From DATAEK01 sp036258055 (GTDB taxonomy: Bacteria > Acidobacteriota > Vicinamibacteria > Vicinamibacterales > 2-12-FULL-66-21), in contig DATAEK010000091.1 in the NCBI GenBank assembly GCA_036258055.1, forward strand, positions 1 to 63,893: DNA of 63,893 nucleotides. Reading direction: 5' to 3'. Each line of letters starts with the position of its first letter. The first letter of the stretch is position 1. Below, one piece after another: positions 8,484 through 17,746 of the stretch. A program made the position numbers and the translations under genes. The notes under the pieces were generated by a model, which saw only the letters and a program-made list of their open reading frames with translations, ran no database searches and was not told the DNA's origin.

Positions 8484-8694
8484 CCCACCGTGCGAGCGAG
8501 CGTCGCGAGCGAGCCACGCGACCGGAGCGAGCCGGCGCAGCGGCGAGCGAGAAAGCGTGTGGGGGAGTCCGAGGGGCGAAGCCCCTCGGATGAGACTAGT
8601 GGCCTGTCCTGGGCCGGCCACAAGTGCCTGTCGCCGCAGCCGAGCACGAGAGTGCGAGGCTGCCCACAGCAGGCCCGCGAGCGCTGAGAAACGC
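8484..8694. repeat. Degenerate repeat copy with hairpins in a 406-nt intergenic region
   Basis: No gene is seen from 8438 to 8843. A GAGCGAGC-rich tract (8484-8556) is followed by a perfect 10-bp hairpin, TCCGAGGGGC with GCCCCTCGGA around a GAA loop (8568-8590), and a second hairpin GTGGCC/GGCCAC (8599-8621). It ends with GGCCCGCGAGCGCTGAG then AAACGC (8672-8694), a variant of the core end motif shared by the dispersed repeat. Confidence 0.55.
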
Positions 8695-8843
8695 CACGGC
8701 CAGCGAGACGCATTACAAAAACCGCGTTCCGCCCACCGAATCGTCAGCACTCCAGCCTCAGATCCCCGAAAACCGGTCAGTTTCTCATTCCGGCACAGGG
8801 ACCCGGAGTTGCAGGCATCGAACTTCTTCCACATCAGACTGCG

Positions 8844-10994
8844 ATGGAATTCCGGGACTACGCCGCCAAAGAGACGTTCGCGCTCCTGACGCGCCTGATG
8901 GCCGCACAGTCCGAGGCCTCGCTGCAGCAGGTCCGTACGCTGCGAGAGGCACTGGAAACGGCCGAACGCGCGCTTGCCACCTCGCCTCATGTCGATGGCG
9001 ACGTTCAGGAATTGGTCGGGCGCCTGAACAACGCCGCGGGTGCCGTGGTCCGACGCATCCGCGAAGAAGCGCGGACTGCGATCGACGCGGCGCAGAGCGA
9101 GCTCGAGCAGCTGCGATCCGAGCACAGATCGGTCATGGCGGCGCGCGACGAGGCAGAGGCGCACGTGAAGACGCTCGAAGTCGATCTCGACCACGAGCGC
9201 GACCGCGCGGATTCCATCGAACGCGATCTCGGTGCGGCGCGGGAGGTTCACGCGCGCCTCGAAGCCGCGCATCGCGATTCAGAAGATCGCCGGCGTCATG
9301 AAGCGGACGCGAAAGCCGCCGCCGAAGCCGCGTTGGCGGACGCCCGGGCACAGTTCGATGCGTCGGTTATCGAAGTCGCACGCCTGACCGCGCAATTGGA
9401 AACCGAGATCGCCGAGCACCTGCACGACGCCGACGAGCTCTCGTCGGCGCAAAAAGCCAACGCCCAGCTCGAAGCCGATCGCGCGGAGGCGGAAGCCTTC
9501 GCCACGCGCGAGGTGCAGGCCCGCGTGGAAGTCGAGGCGGAGCTGCGCGCCGTTCGTGACCAGCTCGACTCGGCGATCAGCGAGGCGGTCAGTCTTCGCG
9601 AGCAGAGTGAGACCGTCGGCGCCGAGATTGCGAGCCTGCAGGCCCAGTTGGACGCCGCGTCGAACGAGGTGGCGAGGCTCGGCGGTCAACTCGAAGCGGA
9701 GAGCAACGAGAACATCTCGCTGAAAGGGGACCTCGCGGCCGCGCGTGAAGTGCGTGAGCACCTCGAGATCTCGCTGTCGGCCGCTCAGGCGCTGGCGGAC
9801 AAAGAAGTGGACGCGCGATCGTCGGTCGAGCACGAGCTCCACGAGGTGCGGGCAGGACTCGACGCATCACTCTCGGAGTCGGCCAGCCTCGCGTCGCAGC
9901 TCGAATCGGCGGTGGCCGACAAGGGACGGCTGCAGCGCGACCTCAGCGATGCACGCGTGGAACTGGAAACGACCCAGGCGCAGCGCGATGCGATCAACGT
10001 CCAATTCAAGGCGGCGACAGCGCGCATCCGCACGCTCGAACGCGATCAGTCGAAACATGCGGACGTCCTGAGCGATCTGGAATCGCGGCTTGCGAGCGGT
10101 CTCGAAGCAGAATCGACGCTGCGCGAACGGGCCGAGATGAGCGAACGGGACCGCGACGATGCGCACGAGGAAGCTGTGCTGCTGCGCGATGAGCGCGATC
10201 GTCTCATCTCGCTGCTGCATGCGTCGGTCGCGGGCATCGACGCGCTCGCGGGCGCCGCCACGGTCGGCGACCTCCTGGGAGCGCTCGTGAGACAGCTCTC
10301 GATGCAGTTCCCGCGCGTCGCCGTGTTCCGCGTGCGTGGCAATCATCTCGAGGGCGAGCATCAGACGGGATTCGAGCAGACCAACGACGTCACCAAGCTG
10401 GTCATCCCGCTGGGGGTCGACTCGCTGCTGACGCGCGTGGCGGGCTCGAGAGTGGCCGAGACGCTCCTCAGTCCCGACAGCGACGGGGCCACGCCGTTCG
10501 GGGGCTCACCGGCATTCGCGCTCGCCATTCCTCTGGTCCTGCAGGGCGAGACGCTGGCGGTAGCCTACGCCGACGACGCCGGAGAGCGCACGCCGGAGCA
10601 GGCAGCTATCTCGATCGAATCGGGCACCGCGTATGCCACGCTCGTGGTGCGCCAGGCGATCGTCCTCCTCATGCGCATGACGCACGAGCTCAAGACGCTG
10701 ACCGAGCTGCGCGACTACGCGATCATGCTGCTGCAGGAAGCCGAGCAGATGTACCTGGCGGACGCGGACGCGGGACGTAGCGCCGACGAATTACGCTCCC
10801 GGCTCACCGTCAACATCGACTGCGCACGTCAGCTCTACGCGCAGCGGGCGGCCCTCGAAGGCAGCGCGGCCGCAACGCTCCTGGACGACCAGATTGCCGC
10901 AACCATCGACGCCCAGGACTCGACACCGTTCGCCCGCGAGCTGGCCGCGATCGTCGGTCATCTGGATCACCGTCGCGCCGCGGAAGCGTCGTAG
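8844..10994 (+). CDS. Long coiled-coil protein with C-terminal GAF-like domain
   Basis: The 716-residue product is predicted coiled coil from about 15 to 455: almost uninterrupted Glu/Ala/Leu/Arg heptads with no prolines and repeated blocks of the type VARLxAQLExE. A folded region follows (about 460-600; LLHASVAGIDALAGA, FPRVAVFRVRGNHLEG, FALAIPLVLQGETLAVAYADD), resembling a GAF sensor, then a helical tail. There are no membrane segments or signal peptide, so it is cytoplasmic. A structural, scaffold or polarity role is plausible, but the function is unknown. No SD precedes the ATG at 8844. It converges on the TPR gene with a 9-nt gap. Confidence 0.75.
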   Translation: MEFRDYAAKETFALLTRLMAAQSEASLQQVRTLREALETAERALATSPHVDGDVQELVGRLNNAAGAVVRRIREEARTAIDAAQSELEQLRSEHRSVMAARDEAEAHVKTLEVDLDHERDRADSIERDLGAAREVHARLEAAHRDSEDRRRHEADAKAAAEAALADARAQFDASVIEVARLTAQLETEIAEHLHDADELSSAQKANAQLEADRAEAEAFATREVQARVEVEAELRAVRDQLDSAISEAVSLREQSETVGAEIASLQAQLDAASNEVARLGGQLEAESNENISLKGDLAAAREVREHLEISLSAAQALADKEVDARSSVEHELHEVRAGLDASLSESASLASQLESAVADKGRLQRDLSDARVELETTQAQRDAINVQFKAATARIRTLERDQSKHADVLSDLESRLASGLEAESTLRERAEMSERDRDDAHEEAVLLRDERDRLISLLHASVAGIDALAGAATVGDLLGALVRQLSMQFPRVAVFRVRGNHLEGEHQTGFEQTNDVTKLVIPLGVDSLLTRVAGSRVAETLLSPDSDGATPFGGSPAFALAIPLVLQGETLAVAYADDAGERTPEQAAISIESGTAYATLVVRQAIVLLMRMTHELKTLTELRDYAIMLLQEAEQMYLADADAGRSADELRSRLTVNIDCARQLYAQRAALEGSAAATLLDDQIAATIDAQDSTPFARELAAIVGHLDHRRAAEAS

Positions 10995-11003
10995 CGGGAA
11001 TCG

Positions 11004-12035
11004 CTACTTGCGATAGATGTCGCCCCAGAGCGGCAGAAGATCGGCGAAGGTGCGTTCGGTCCACGCCGTCAGGCGGCGCATGTCTTCCGCGGTCTCTGCA
11101 TCGTTCGGGCGGTCAGGAAACAGCCAGCTTCCAAGGAACACCCAACCTACGTCGGACGGAGTGCGGCAGCCGTCGATCCAGGCGAGCGCATCGGCGGGCA
11201 TCAAGCTCGTCTCCGGTGGCCGCTCGCCGTACTGCAGGAATCCCGCGTTCGATCCCATCCAGTCGGTGAGCAACTGGCGCCACGTCGACGAGACGAGCTG
11301 CTGAAAGCGCTCGAACGAGGCCGCGATCTGCTCGCGGTCAACCTCGCGACCGGCGTCCTTTTCATCCGGCGCAAAATTGAACCCGATTCCGGCCCGCACT
11401 GCGTCGCGGCCCCACTGCGCCGCCGAGAGGAACCCGACGTTGAGTTGCGGCTCCCAACGGCCACCCTGCTGAAACGCGTAGACATGTCCCTGGTTGAGCG
11501 AATAGATGCTGTTGCGGCGAAACACCCACGCGCCGGTGCGTCCCGCGCGGTTGCGCGTTTCCACCGCTCTTGCGGCGAAGGGCCGTTCGTTCAACGCGAG
11601 GAGCAGGGTCTCGATCCGCGGACCGAGCACTTCGACCGCCGTCGCGGGTGGCAACTGTCCGAGCGCAGCGAACTCCGGCCGGCCAAACGCGTTCGGCCCG
11701 CTCGCCGCCGGCTGATGCTTCTTTGTGCGTGGTCGCGCAGCGGATCGAACGGACACTGCCGGCGCGGCGGCCCGCTCGCGGCGCTTCGTCGCCTCGAGCT
11801 GCAGGCTCCTGGCTATCGTGTTCTGCGGATTCAGCCTCAACGCCGATTCGGTCGCCGAGGTCGCGTCGTCGAGCCGGCCTGACTCGAGATAGCAGCGCGC
11901 GAGGCGCGTCCATGCGCCCTCGTTGTCCGGCGCGAGGCCGGCCAGCTGCAGGTTGGTATCGATAGCGTCGGGACCGAAGTTGCCACTCTTGGCGTACTCG
12001 ACGGCGCGATGCTGAAGCTCAGCGACAGATGGCAT
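11004..12035 (-). CDS. TPR-containing protein of unknown function
   Basis: The 343-residue product has two to three TPR-like helices at its N-terminus (about 5-80, including GAWTRLARCYLESGRLDDA). A basic Pro/Ala linker (about 85-115) leads into a C-terminal domain rich in aromatic residues (about 120-343; SIYSLNQGHVYAF, VGWVFLGSWLFPDRP) that I do not recognise. No signal peptide. The ATG at 12035 is chosen; a GTG at 12041 is the alternative. GATACT lies 8 nt before the ATG (12044-12049), so the mRNA may be nearly leaderless. Confidence 0.7.
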   Translation of the reverse strand: MPSVAELQHRAVEYAKSGNFGPDAIDTNLQLAGLAPDNEGAWTRLARCYLESGRLDDATSATESALRLNPQNTIARSLQLEATKRRERAAAPAVSVRSAARPRTKKHQPAASGPNAFGRPEFAALGQLPPATAVEVLGPRIETLLLALNERPFAARAVETRNRAGRTGAWVFRRNSIYSLNQGHVYAFQQGGRWEPQLNVGFLSAAQWGRDAVRAGIGFNFAPDEKDAGREVDREQIAASFERFQQLVSSTWRQLLTDWMGSNAGFLQYGERPPETSLMPADALAWIDGCRTPSDVGWVFLGSWLFPDRPNDAETAEDMRRLTAWTERTFADLLPLWGDIYRK

Positions 12036-12083
12036 CCTCACAGAGTATCAGGTCAGGATGACGCGAGGTGTGGTTGCCGGCTC

Positions 12084-12104
12084 GACAGGAGAACGGATCC
12101 TGTC
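12084..12104. other. Short inverted repeat downstream of the ABC operon
   Basis: GACAGGA and TCCTGTC (7 bp) surround a 7-nt loop, 11 nt after the last stop codon of the operon. There is no T tract, so termination is only possible. Confidence 0.3.
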
Positions 12105-12114
12105 AGAAGCCGCA

Positions 12115-13527
12115 TCACCGTGGGTCGCCGCGAAACGTTTCAGCGCTGCCTGGCGCCGTGAACTCGATGTCGCGCCCGGCGGCGCGGCCGGTCACGCGGT
12201 ACGTTCCCCGAAGCTGCAGGAAGTCGAGACCACCGCCGAACCCACCAGCGTGCATTCGAGTCGCGGTCGTGTGATCGATCGCGAGGTCGAGCGTGACAGT
12301 CAACCCTTGGCCTCGGCCGCGAATCACGACGCGTTGCGGCCGGTTGGTTGCCGGATCGTTCGTCTCATCGATCGTGACGTCGGTTGCGTAGCCGACCGGC
12401 CCGCCAGCGTCAAGGGCGATCATGAAACCGGGCAGCCGGCCTGTGTCGACAGCGTCCGCAGGAGGAAAGATGCGACCGAAGACGAACGACAGTCCGGAGT
12501 GCTGAACCTGCCCCCATTGCCAGGACACGCCCTCCCAGAACCCCCAGTTGTGATCGTGATACGCCGAACCTCCGCGCAGATCGATCGCCTGTTGATGCGA
12601 TCCGCCGGTGACACGAATCTCCCCGTCGAGTTCGGCGGCCATGACTGGCACCGTGTAACCCGATACCCAACCGGCCGCGCCTCGGATCGAGAACGGAGGC
12701 AGCGATCTGCCTGGAATCGCGCGAACGACGAGATCGCCCGAGGCGCGGCCGCGTCCGGACTCGGCGGGCAGATCGATGGAGATTCGGTATTCACGGCCGA
12801 CCAGTCGAACACGATTCGTTTTCACCGTGAGATCCGGTGCGGTTGCCAGGAGCGTCCCTTCATCGATCTCGGCCCCGTCGGAAAAGGACGTCATCTGTCC
12901 GTCCCGCTCGAGTTGCAGCCGCACGCTCACCAGTTGACGCCCGGACGGAAGGCGTGAACCCGCGATAAAGGAGAGATAGAAGCGCGCCGAACCGGCGCGG
13001 CCGTTGAAGTACAGCCACTCGGACCAGGAAGCCGCACGCGCTGGAAGGTCAGGGATCGGATGAAAACGATCCATGGATCGCAGCACCGACTCCGGGTTCG
13101 GCGACGTCCACTCGCGATCCCCTTCGTTGTCCAGCCACGTGGACACGCCGCTCGTTTCCGGATCCTTCAGCGCGCGCTCGAGGCTCGGGATCCCACCGCG
13201 GACGCGAATGGCTGTCGACCCGCGATCGTCGAGCAGGTAGACGTTCGCACGGGCACTCGGAGCGGCGGCGACTGCTCGTGATGCCAGCAGTCCTGTACCA
13301 AGGACGCCCGACAGGACGAACTTCGCGCTCGTCACGCGTCCGCTCGCACCACCGACGATCACGTCTCCCCCGCCGACGAGTGCCGGTGCGCGCGCCTGAT
13401 CCAGGATGACGTCGCCGATCCCGAGCAGCGCCACCATCACGGCGACGCCCAGGCCGAACCCGCCGGCGAGCACGGCGCTTCGAACCGGGCGGGAAAGCAG
13501 CGACCTGAGCGCGAGCCGCACGATCAT
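12115..13527 (-). CDS. AttH/CrtC-like lipocalin-fold protein with FtsX-like N-terminal membrane segment
   Basis: Of 470 residues, the first ~45 look like the start of an FtsX/MacB permease (LRSLLSRPVRSAVLAGGFGL, then a transmembrane helix). The rest is an AttH/CrtC-type (hydroxyneurosporene-synthase-like, COG5621) two-lipocalin domain carrying the hallmark AYHDHNWGFW at about 330. Family members act on or bind hydrophobic molecules outside the membrane. In Agrobacterium attH follows the ABC genes attE-F-G, the same neighbourhood as here. The start overlaps the ATPase stop by 4 nt, so it is translationally coupled. Function proposed: membrane-tethered partner of the exporter, acting on its lipid-like substrate. 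Confidence 0.78.
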   Translation of the reverse strand: MIVRLALRSLLSRPVRSAVLAGGFGLGVAVMVALLGIGDVILDQARAPALVGGGDVIVGGASGRVTSAKFVLSGVLGTGLLASRAVAAAPSARANVYLLDDRGSTAIRVRGGIPSLERALKDPETSGVSTWLDNEGDREWTSPNPESVLRSMDRFHPIPDLPARAASWSEWLYFNGRAGSARFYLSFIAGSRLPSGRQLVSVRLQLERDGQMTSFSDGAEIDEGTLLATAPDLTVKTNRVRLVGREYRISIDLPAESGRGRASGDLVVRAIPGRSLPPFSIRGAAGWVSGYTVPVMAAELDGEIRVTGGSHQQAIDLRGGSAYHDHNWGFWEGVSWQWGQVQHSGLSFVFGRIFPPADAVDTGRLPGFMIALDAGGPVGYATDVTIDETNDPATNRPQRVVIRGRGQGLTVTLDLAIDHTTATRMHAGGFGGGLDFLQLRGTYRVTGRAAGRDIEFTAPGSAETFRGDPR

Positions 13528-14210
13528 CGCGAGGAGTCCTCGACAATGCGCCCGTCACGCATCCTGAGCAAACGTCCGGCGCGCGAAGCCACCGCGCTGT
13601 CGTGCGTCACGACCACGACGGCCGTACCGTCGGCGTGGAGCCGATCCAGCAACGAAACGATCTGCTCTCCGGTGGCCTGATCGAGCTCGCCCGTCGGCTC
13701 GTCCGCGAGGAGCAGATGCGGCCGGTTCGCTAGCGCACGCGCGATCGCGACGCGCTGCATCTCGCCGCCCGAGAGCTCCGACGGCAGGTGGGCTGCACGG
13801 TGCGCGAGGCCGACGTACTCGAGCAGCGCCTGCGTGCGCTGCCGTCGCTCCGATCGATTGACGCCCGCTTCCGCCTGCGGCAGCTCGACGTTCTCCGACG
13901 CGGTCAGCATTGGAAGCAGGAAGAAGCGCTGAAACACGAAGCCGATCTCGCGCAGCCGGAGCCGGCTGCGCTCGGCGTCAGGCAGAGCACCCACGTCCCG
14001 CGACTGAAACAGCACGGCACCCGACGTCGGCGAATCGACACAGCCCAGGACGTGCAGCAGCGTCGACTTGCCACAGCCCGACGGACCGACCACGCCGATG
14101 TATTCCGCCGGAGCGATTCGCAGCGACACATCGTCAAGGGCGGTAACCGGGCCGCCGGGCATCGGAAAGACCCGCGACACCCCGCGTGCTTCGACGATTG
14201 GATCGGTCAC
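13524..14210 (-). CDS. ABC transporter ATP-binding protein (MacB/LolD type)
   Basis: The 228-residue product is full length for the family. Walker A is GPSGCGKST (about 42-50), the signature LSGGEMQR (about 144), Walker B LLLADEPTGELD, and the switch His in VVVTHD. The sequence is typical of the LolD/MacB subfamily that powers FtsX-like permeases working on periplasmic or envelope substrates. The GTG start at 14210 overlaps the TGA of the upstream permease gene (14207), and its own stop overlaps the start of the AttH-like gene. This fixes the start and implies coupled synthesis. Confidence 0.93.
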   Translation of the reverse strand: MTDPIVEARGVSRVFPMPGGPVTALDDVSLRIAPAEYIGVVGPSGCGKSTLLHVLGCVDSPTSGAVLFQSRDVGALPDAERSRLRLREIGFVFQRFFLLPMLTASENVELPQAEAGVNRSERRQRTQALLEYVGLAHRAAHLPSELSGGEMQRVAIARALANRPHLLLADEPTGELDQATGEQIVSLLDRLHADGTAVVVVTHDSAVASRAGRLLRMRDGRIVEDSSR

Positions 14211-15466
14211 GAGACCACCTCGCGACGAAGTGTCGACGCGATCGGAAGGACGGCGACGATGCGCATCGGATAGGCCGCGGCGGCGACAGCGGCGGCCGCA
14301 AGGAGCACGCCGTGGAGCACGAGCGCGCGCGGCTCGAAAACGAAGAAGTGCAGATCGGCCGGGATCTCGGGCAGCGCGCGCAGGATGCCGTCCAGCCAGA
14401 TTGACAGCGCGAGTCCCAATGGCAGCGCCAGGATTCCCCCCGCTCCGACCATGAGCACGGATTCGCACAACACGCCGCCGACGACGCGGCTTCGTGAGAG
14501 ACCAACGGCGCGGAGGGCCGCGATCTCGCCGAGCCGCTGGTTGACCGACACGGTCAGGAGGACCGCGATCAGCAGAAACCCAAAGAACAGCGTCACCGTC
14601 GCCAGCACGACCGAGATCTGGCGGAAGTACGAAAACTCCACGCGGCTGAATCGCTGGACGAGATCCTCGTTGGTCACGACGTGCAGACCTGGGTGCCGCG
14701 CGTGAATCGCGGATCGCGCCGCGTCGGCACCAGCTTCGGGTCGAGAGCGGACCAGCAGCAGGTCCGCGCGATCGTCTGCTGCATCCGGACACAATCGGCT
14801 GGTATCCGCCAGCCGTCCCGCGACGGTTCCCGCGGCGGCATCGTCGAACGGAAAATCTGCGACACCTGTGATCGTGAACGTGACGGCCGGCAGCGCGTCG
14901 CCACTCGACGCGCAGCGTCCTCGCAGGGTCAGCGTCGAACCCGGGTGGAGCGCGAGCCGGCGAGCGAGATTGCGATTGACGACGAGCGGTGGCGCACCGG
15001 GCGTGTCCCGTGTCAGATCGTGGCCTTCGACCATGGTCCAGAGGTTGCGCCCTTGCTGATCCGTTCCGATGAAGTCCACGTGGTGACGTCCCCGGCGTCC
15101 TGGTCCGCTGGCCTCGAGGTCAGGCTGGTTTTCGTCGTGCCGATCGTCACGTGCGTCGGAAGCAATCTCGGCGTCCCTGACCATGAGCTGCACAACGGTT
15201 TCGATCTCCGGAAGCGCGGCGATCGTCCGCTCGATGGCCGTTGAGTCCGGAATCCGCGGGCCGGCGAACGGCGGCGCGTCCGTCGCGAGGACCCGTACGT
15301 CGAAACCAGACCGCCCGAGGAGATCCCTGAACGAGACGACAAGGCCGCGCGACAGCAGCAGCATGTCGAAGAGCAGCGCGCCGACGGCCGCGACGCCGAG
15401 CACGCCAAGGCAGGTCCGCGCCGGCTGGCGAACGATGGTCAGCCACGCGAGACGCAACGCGTTCAT
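14207..15466 (-). CDS. ABC transporter permease, FtsX/MacB family
   Basis: The 419-residue product has the MacB layout: one N-terminal helix (about 10-33), a large periplasmic domain (about 40-275), then three C-terminal helices. FtsX signatures are present (LLTVSVNQRLGEIAALRAVG, GLSRSRVVGGVLCES). The ATG at 15466 lies 2 nt after the preceding stop codon (15469), and the stop overlaps the ATPase start. With the preceding permease and the ATPase it forms a heterodimeric exporter resembling AttF/AttG with AttE. The substrate is unknown, probably hydrophobic given the AttH-like partner. Confidence 0.88.
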   Translation of the reverse strand: MNALRLAWLTIVRQPARTCLGVLGVAAVGALLFDMLLLSRGLVVSFRDLLGRSGFDVRVLATDAPPFAGPRIPDSTAIERTIAALPEIETVVQLMVRDAEIASDARDDRHDENQPDLEASGPGRRGRHHVDFIGTDQQGRNLWTMVEGHDLTRDTPGAPPLVVNRNLARRLALHPGSTLTLRGRCASSGDALPAVTFTITGVADFPFDDAAAGTVAGRLADTSRLCPDAADDRADLLLVRSRPEAGADAARSAIHARHPGLHVVTNEDLVQRFSRVEFSYFRQISVVLATVTLFFGFLLIAVLLTVSVNQRLGEIAALRAVGLSRSRVVGGVLCESVLMVGAGGILALPLGLALSIWLDGILRALPEIPADLHFFVFEPRALVLHGVLLAAAAVAAAAYPMRIVAVLPIASTLRREVVS

Positions 15467-15468
15467 GG

Positions 15469-16320
15469 TTACCGCCGGATGAGCGCCAGCAGCGGCCGGC
15501 GCAGGAGTGTCCAGGATGCGATGAGGCTCGCGGCCACGCCGAGCGGCACTGCCAACACCAGCGATTGGATGACGACGTGCGGCGTAATCCGGAGAAAGAC
15601 GAGCGCCGTGTCGTAGCGCCACTGGAAGAAGCGGTTGAAGATCTTCTGGCTGGCGAGCGCGAACAGGATGCCGAACGCCGCACCCGCGAGGGCGATGAGC
15701 GCGCCTTCCGCAAACACCTGGAGCAGAATGCGGCGTCGAGTAAAGCCGATGAGCCGCAGGATCCCCACGGTGCCCCGCCGCTCGTCCACGAGCATCACCA
15801 TCAGCGCCAGCAGGAAGACGGCGCTGCCGATGACGGTCACGATCGCAATCGCGAGGTGAAAGCGTTCAATCACCACGAACGATTGCGTCCGCTCATCAGG
15901 GGCGCGCGTCGGTCTCGCGTTCAGCCCCGGGAGTCGAGCCATCACGTCGTTCGCAAACGCCGTGGCGTCGGCAGGATCGGCGAGCTTGACGTTGATGGCG
16001 TTGACGGAATCTGCCCCCGAGTCAGGCTCGGCTGTCAGCGCGAGCAGATCCGGCAGGTGGAGGCGCGCTTCGAGGCGAGGTTGCGCGAAGCGCATCGGAT
16101 CGGGCGTCGGCTCGTAGACGCCGTCAATTCGAAAGGTTCGCGCGCCCGCGCCGGATGCATCGGGCGCGAGCCGCACCAGCTGACCCACGCGCAGCTGACG
16201 GCTCTCGAGCAACTGCCGCGAGACCAGGATTCCGGGACTCTGGTCAGCAGCCCGACCGGTGACTGACGCGATCGCGAGAACAGCCGCGGCGGCCAGGAGC
16301 GCGCAGATCACGCGGTTCAT
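15469..16320 (-). CDS. ABC transporter permease, short FtsX-like
   Basis: The 283-residue first gene of the operon starts with a signal-peptide-like helix (MNRVICALLAAAAVLAIAS). A periplasmic segment and a three-helix FtsX domain follow (about 150-283; VMLVDERRGTVGILRLIGFT is the conserved cytoplasmic loop). It is shorter than its partner, with a reduced periplasmic domain (about 125 residues). On the minus strand TTACAT stands 6 nt before the ATG, compatible with a leaderless start for the operon. Divergent from the AdiC-like gene, 63 nt away. Confidence 0.85.
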   Translation of the reverse strand: MNRVICALLAAAAVLAIASVTGRAADQSPGILVSRQLLESRQLRVGQLVRLAPDASGAGARTFRIDGVYEPTPDPMRFAQPRLEARLHLPDLLALTAEPDSGADSVNAINVKLADPADATAFANDVMARLPGLNARPTRAPDERTQSFVVIERFHLAIAIVTVIGSAVFLLALMVMLVDERRGTVGILRLIGFTRRRILLQVFAEGALIALAGAAFGILFALASQKIFNRFFQWRYDTALVFLRITPHVVIQSLVLAVPLGVAASLIASWTLLRRPLLALIRR

Positions 16321-16383
16321 GATCCAATGTAATCACAACTCCACGGCGAGCCGGGACCGCGTGTTAGCATCGGCGCTCACGAG

Positions 16384-17718
16384 ATGTCTACGCGGCCTGC
16401 AGCGATGCGCGAGATGGGCTTCTGGATGGCGGTGGCGCTGGTCATGGGCAACATGATCGGCTCGGGCGTCTTCCTGTTGCCGGCGTCGCTCGCACCGTTC
16501 GGCGGCGCCAGCCTCGTGGGCTGGCTCATGTCCGCGGCGGGATCCGTCCTGCTCGCGCTCGTTTTCGCACGGCTGTCGCGAGCCGAGCCAGCAGCCGGCG
16601 GACCCTACGCGTACACGCGGCAGGCTTTCGGAGACGTGCCCGCATTCATGGTCGCATGGGGCTACTGGATCTCCGTGTGGGGTGCGGAGGCAGCGCTCGC
16701 CGTGGCGTGCGTCGGCTACCTCGATCCGTTCTTTCCCTCTGTCGTTCGCTCGCCCGGCTCGGCCGCCCTCACGGCCATCGGCCTGGTCTGGCTGTTGACC
16801 GCGGTGAACATCCGGGGCGTGCGAACCGCGGCCCAGGTCCAGGTCGTGACGACGGCGCTGAAGCTGCTGCCGCTCGCGGTCATCGGGATCGGTGGACTGT
16901 TTTTTCTGAACCCGTCCCACTTCGCGTTCACGAACAGCCCGAACGGGTTCGTACGCGACGTCACCGCCACCGCCACGCTGACGCTCTGGGCATTCCTCGG
17001 TCTCGAGTGCGCGACAATTCCGGCCGGCCGCATCAAGGACCCCGACCGCACGATTCCGCGGGCGACGGTGGTCGGAACAATCCTGACCGCCATCGTCTAC
17101 ATCGTGAGCACTGTGGGTGTGACCGGGGTGCTGGAGCCCGCGGCACTGGCCAAATCGACTGCGCCGTTCGCCGACGCCGCGCGCCACCTCGCGGGAAATG
17201 GCGCCGCGGCAATCGTGGCACTCGGCGCAGCGGTGTCCTGTCTCGGCGCGCTCAACGGCTGGACCTTGATCGTCGGGCAGCTCCCGCTTGCGGTCGCCAA
17301 CGACGGGTTGTTTCCGCCCGTCTTTGGACGCCTTTCGTCCGCGGGAACGCCGGCGACCGGCATGATCATCTCGGGACTGCTGGCGACAGGGCTGATTGCC
17401 TTGAATTCCTCACGAAGCCTCGTCCAGCTCTTCACGTTCATCATCCTGCTGTCGACACTGAGCACGCTCATCCCCTACACGTTCTGCTCGCTCGCCGTCT
17501 TCCTGCTTCCGCGAGCGCGTACGGACGTGCGCCCGTCTGCGACGTCGACAATCGTGCCGATGCTGGCGTTCGTGTACTCGATCTGGGCGATCACGGGCGC
17601 CGGCCCCGACGTCGTCTTTTCGGGTTTTCTGCTGCTGCTGTGCGGGCTGCCGGTGTACGTGTGGGTGGCCCGGACGGCGCGCGGGCGCACGCCGTCACCA
17701 TCGGGCGCGGTTTCGTAG
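16384..17718 (+). CDS. APC-family amino acid antiporter, AdiC-like
   Basis: The 444-residue product has about twelve hydrophobic segments and matches arginine/agmatine antiporter AdiC over its length. It shares the unwound-helix motif GSGVFLLPASLA (about 21-32), PAAGGPYAYTRQAFG, LWAFLGLE (the AdiC Trp202 region) and the block around AdiC Trp293, LNGWTLIVGQLPLA. Both tryptophans that gate agmatine in AdiC are therefore present. No decarboxylase gene is nearby, so acid resistance is not established; a different amine or amino acid exchange is equally possible. The start follows TAGCAT by 13 nt with no SD. Confidence 0.85.
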   Translation: MSTRPAAMREMGFWMAVALVMGNMIGSGVFLLPASLAPFGGASLVGWLMSAAGSVLLALVFARLSRAEPAAGGPYAYTRQAFGDVPAFMVAWGYWISVWGAEAALAVACVGYLDPFFPSVVRSPGSAALTAIGLVWLLTAVNIRGVRTAAQVQVVTTALKLLPLAVIGIGGLFFLNPSHFAFTNSPNGFVRDVTATATLTLWAFLGLECATIPAGRIKDPDRTIPRATVVGTILTAIVYIVSTVGVTGVLEPAALAKSTAPFADAARHLAGNGAAAIVALGAAVSCLGALNGWTLIVGQLPLAVANDGLFPPVFGRLSSAGTPATGMIISGLLATGLIALNSSRSLVQLFTFIILLSTLSTLIPYTFCSLAVFLLPRARTDVRPSATSTIVPMLAFVYSIWAITGAGPDVVFSGFLLLLCGLPVYVWVARTARGRTPSPSGAVS

Positions 17719-17746
17719 ATCTGGGTTGGAGCCGAGGAACCGGGTT

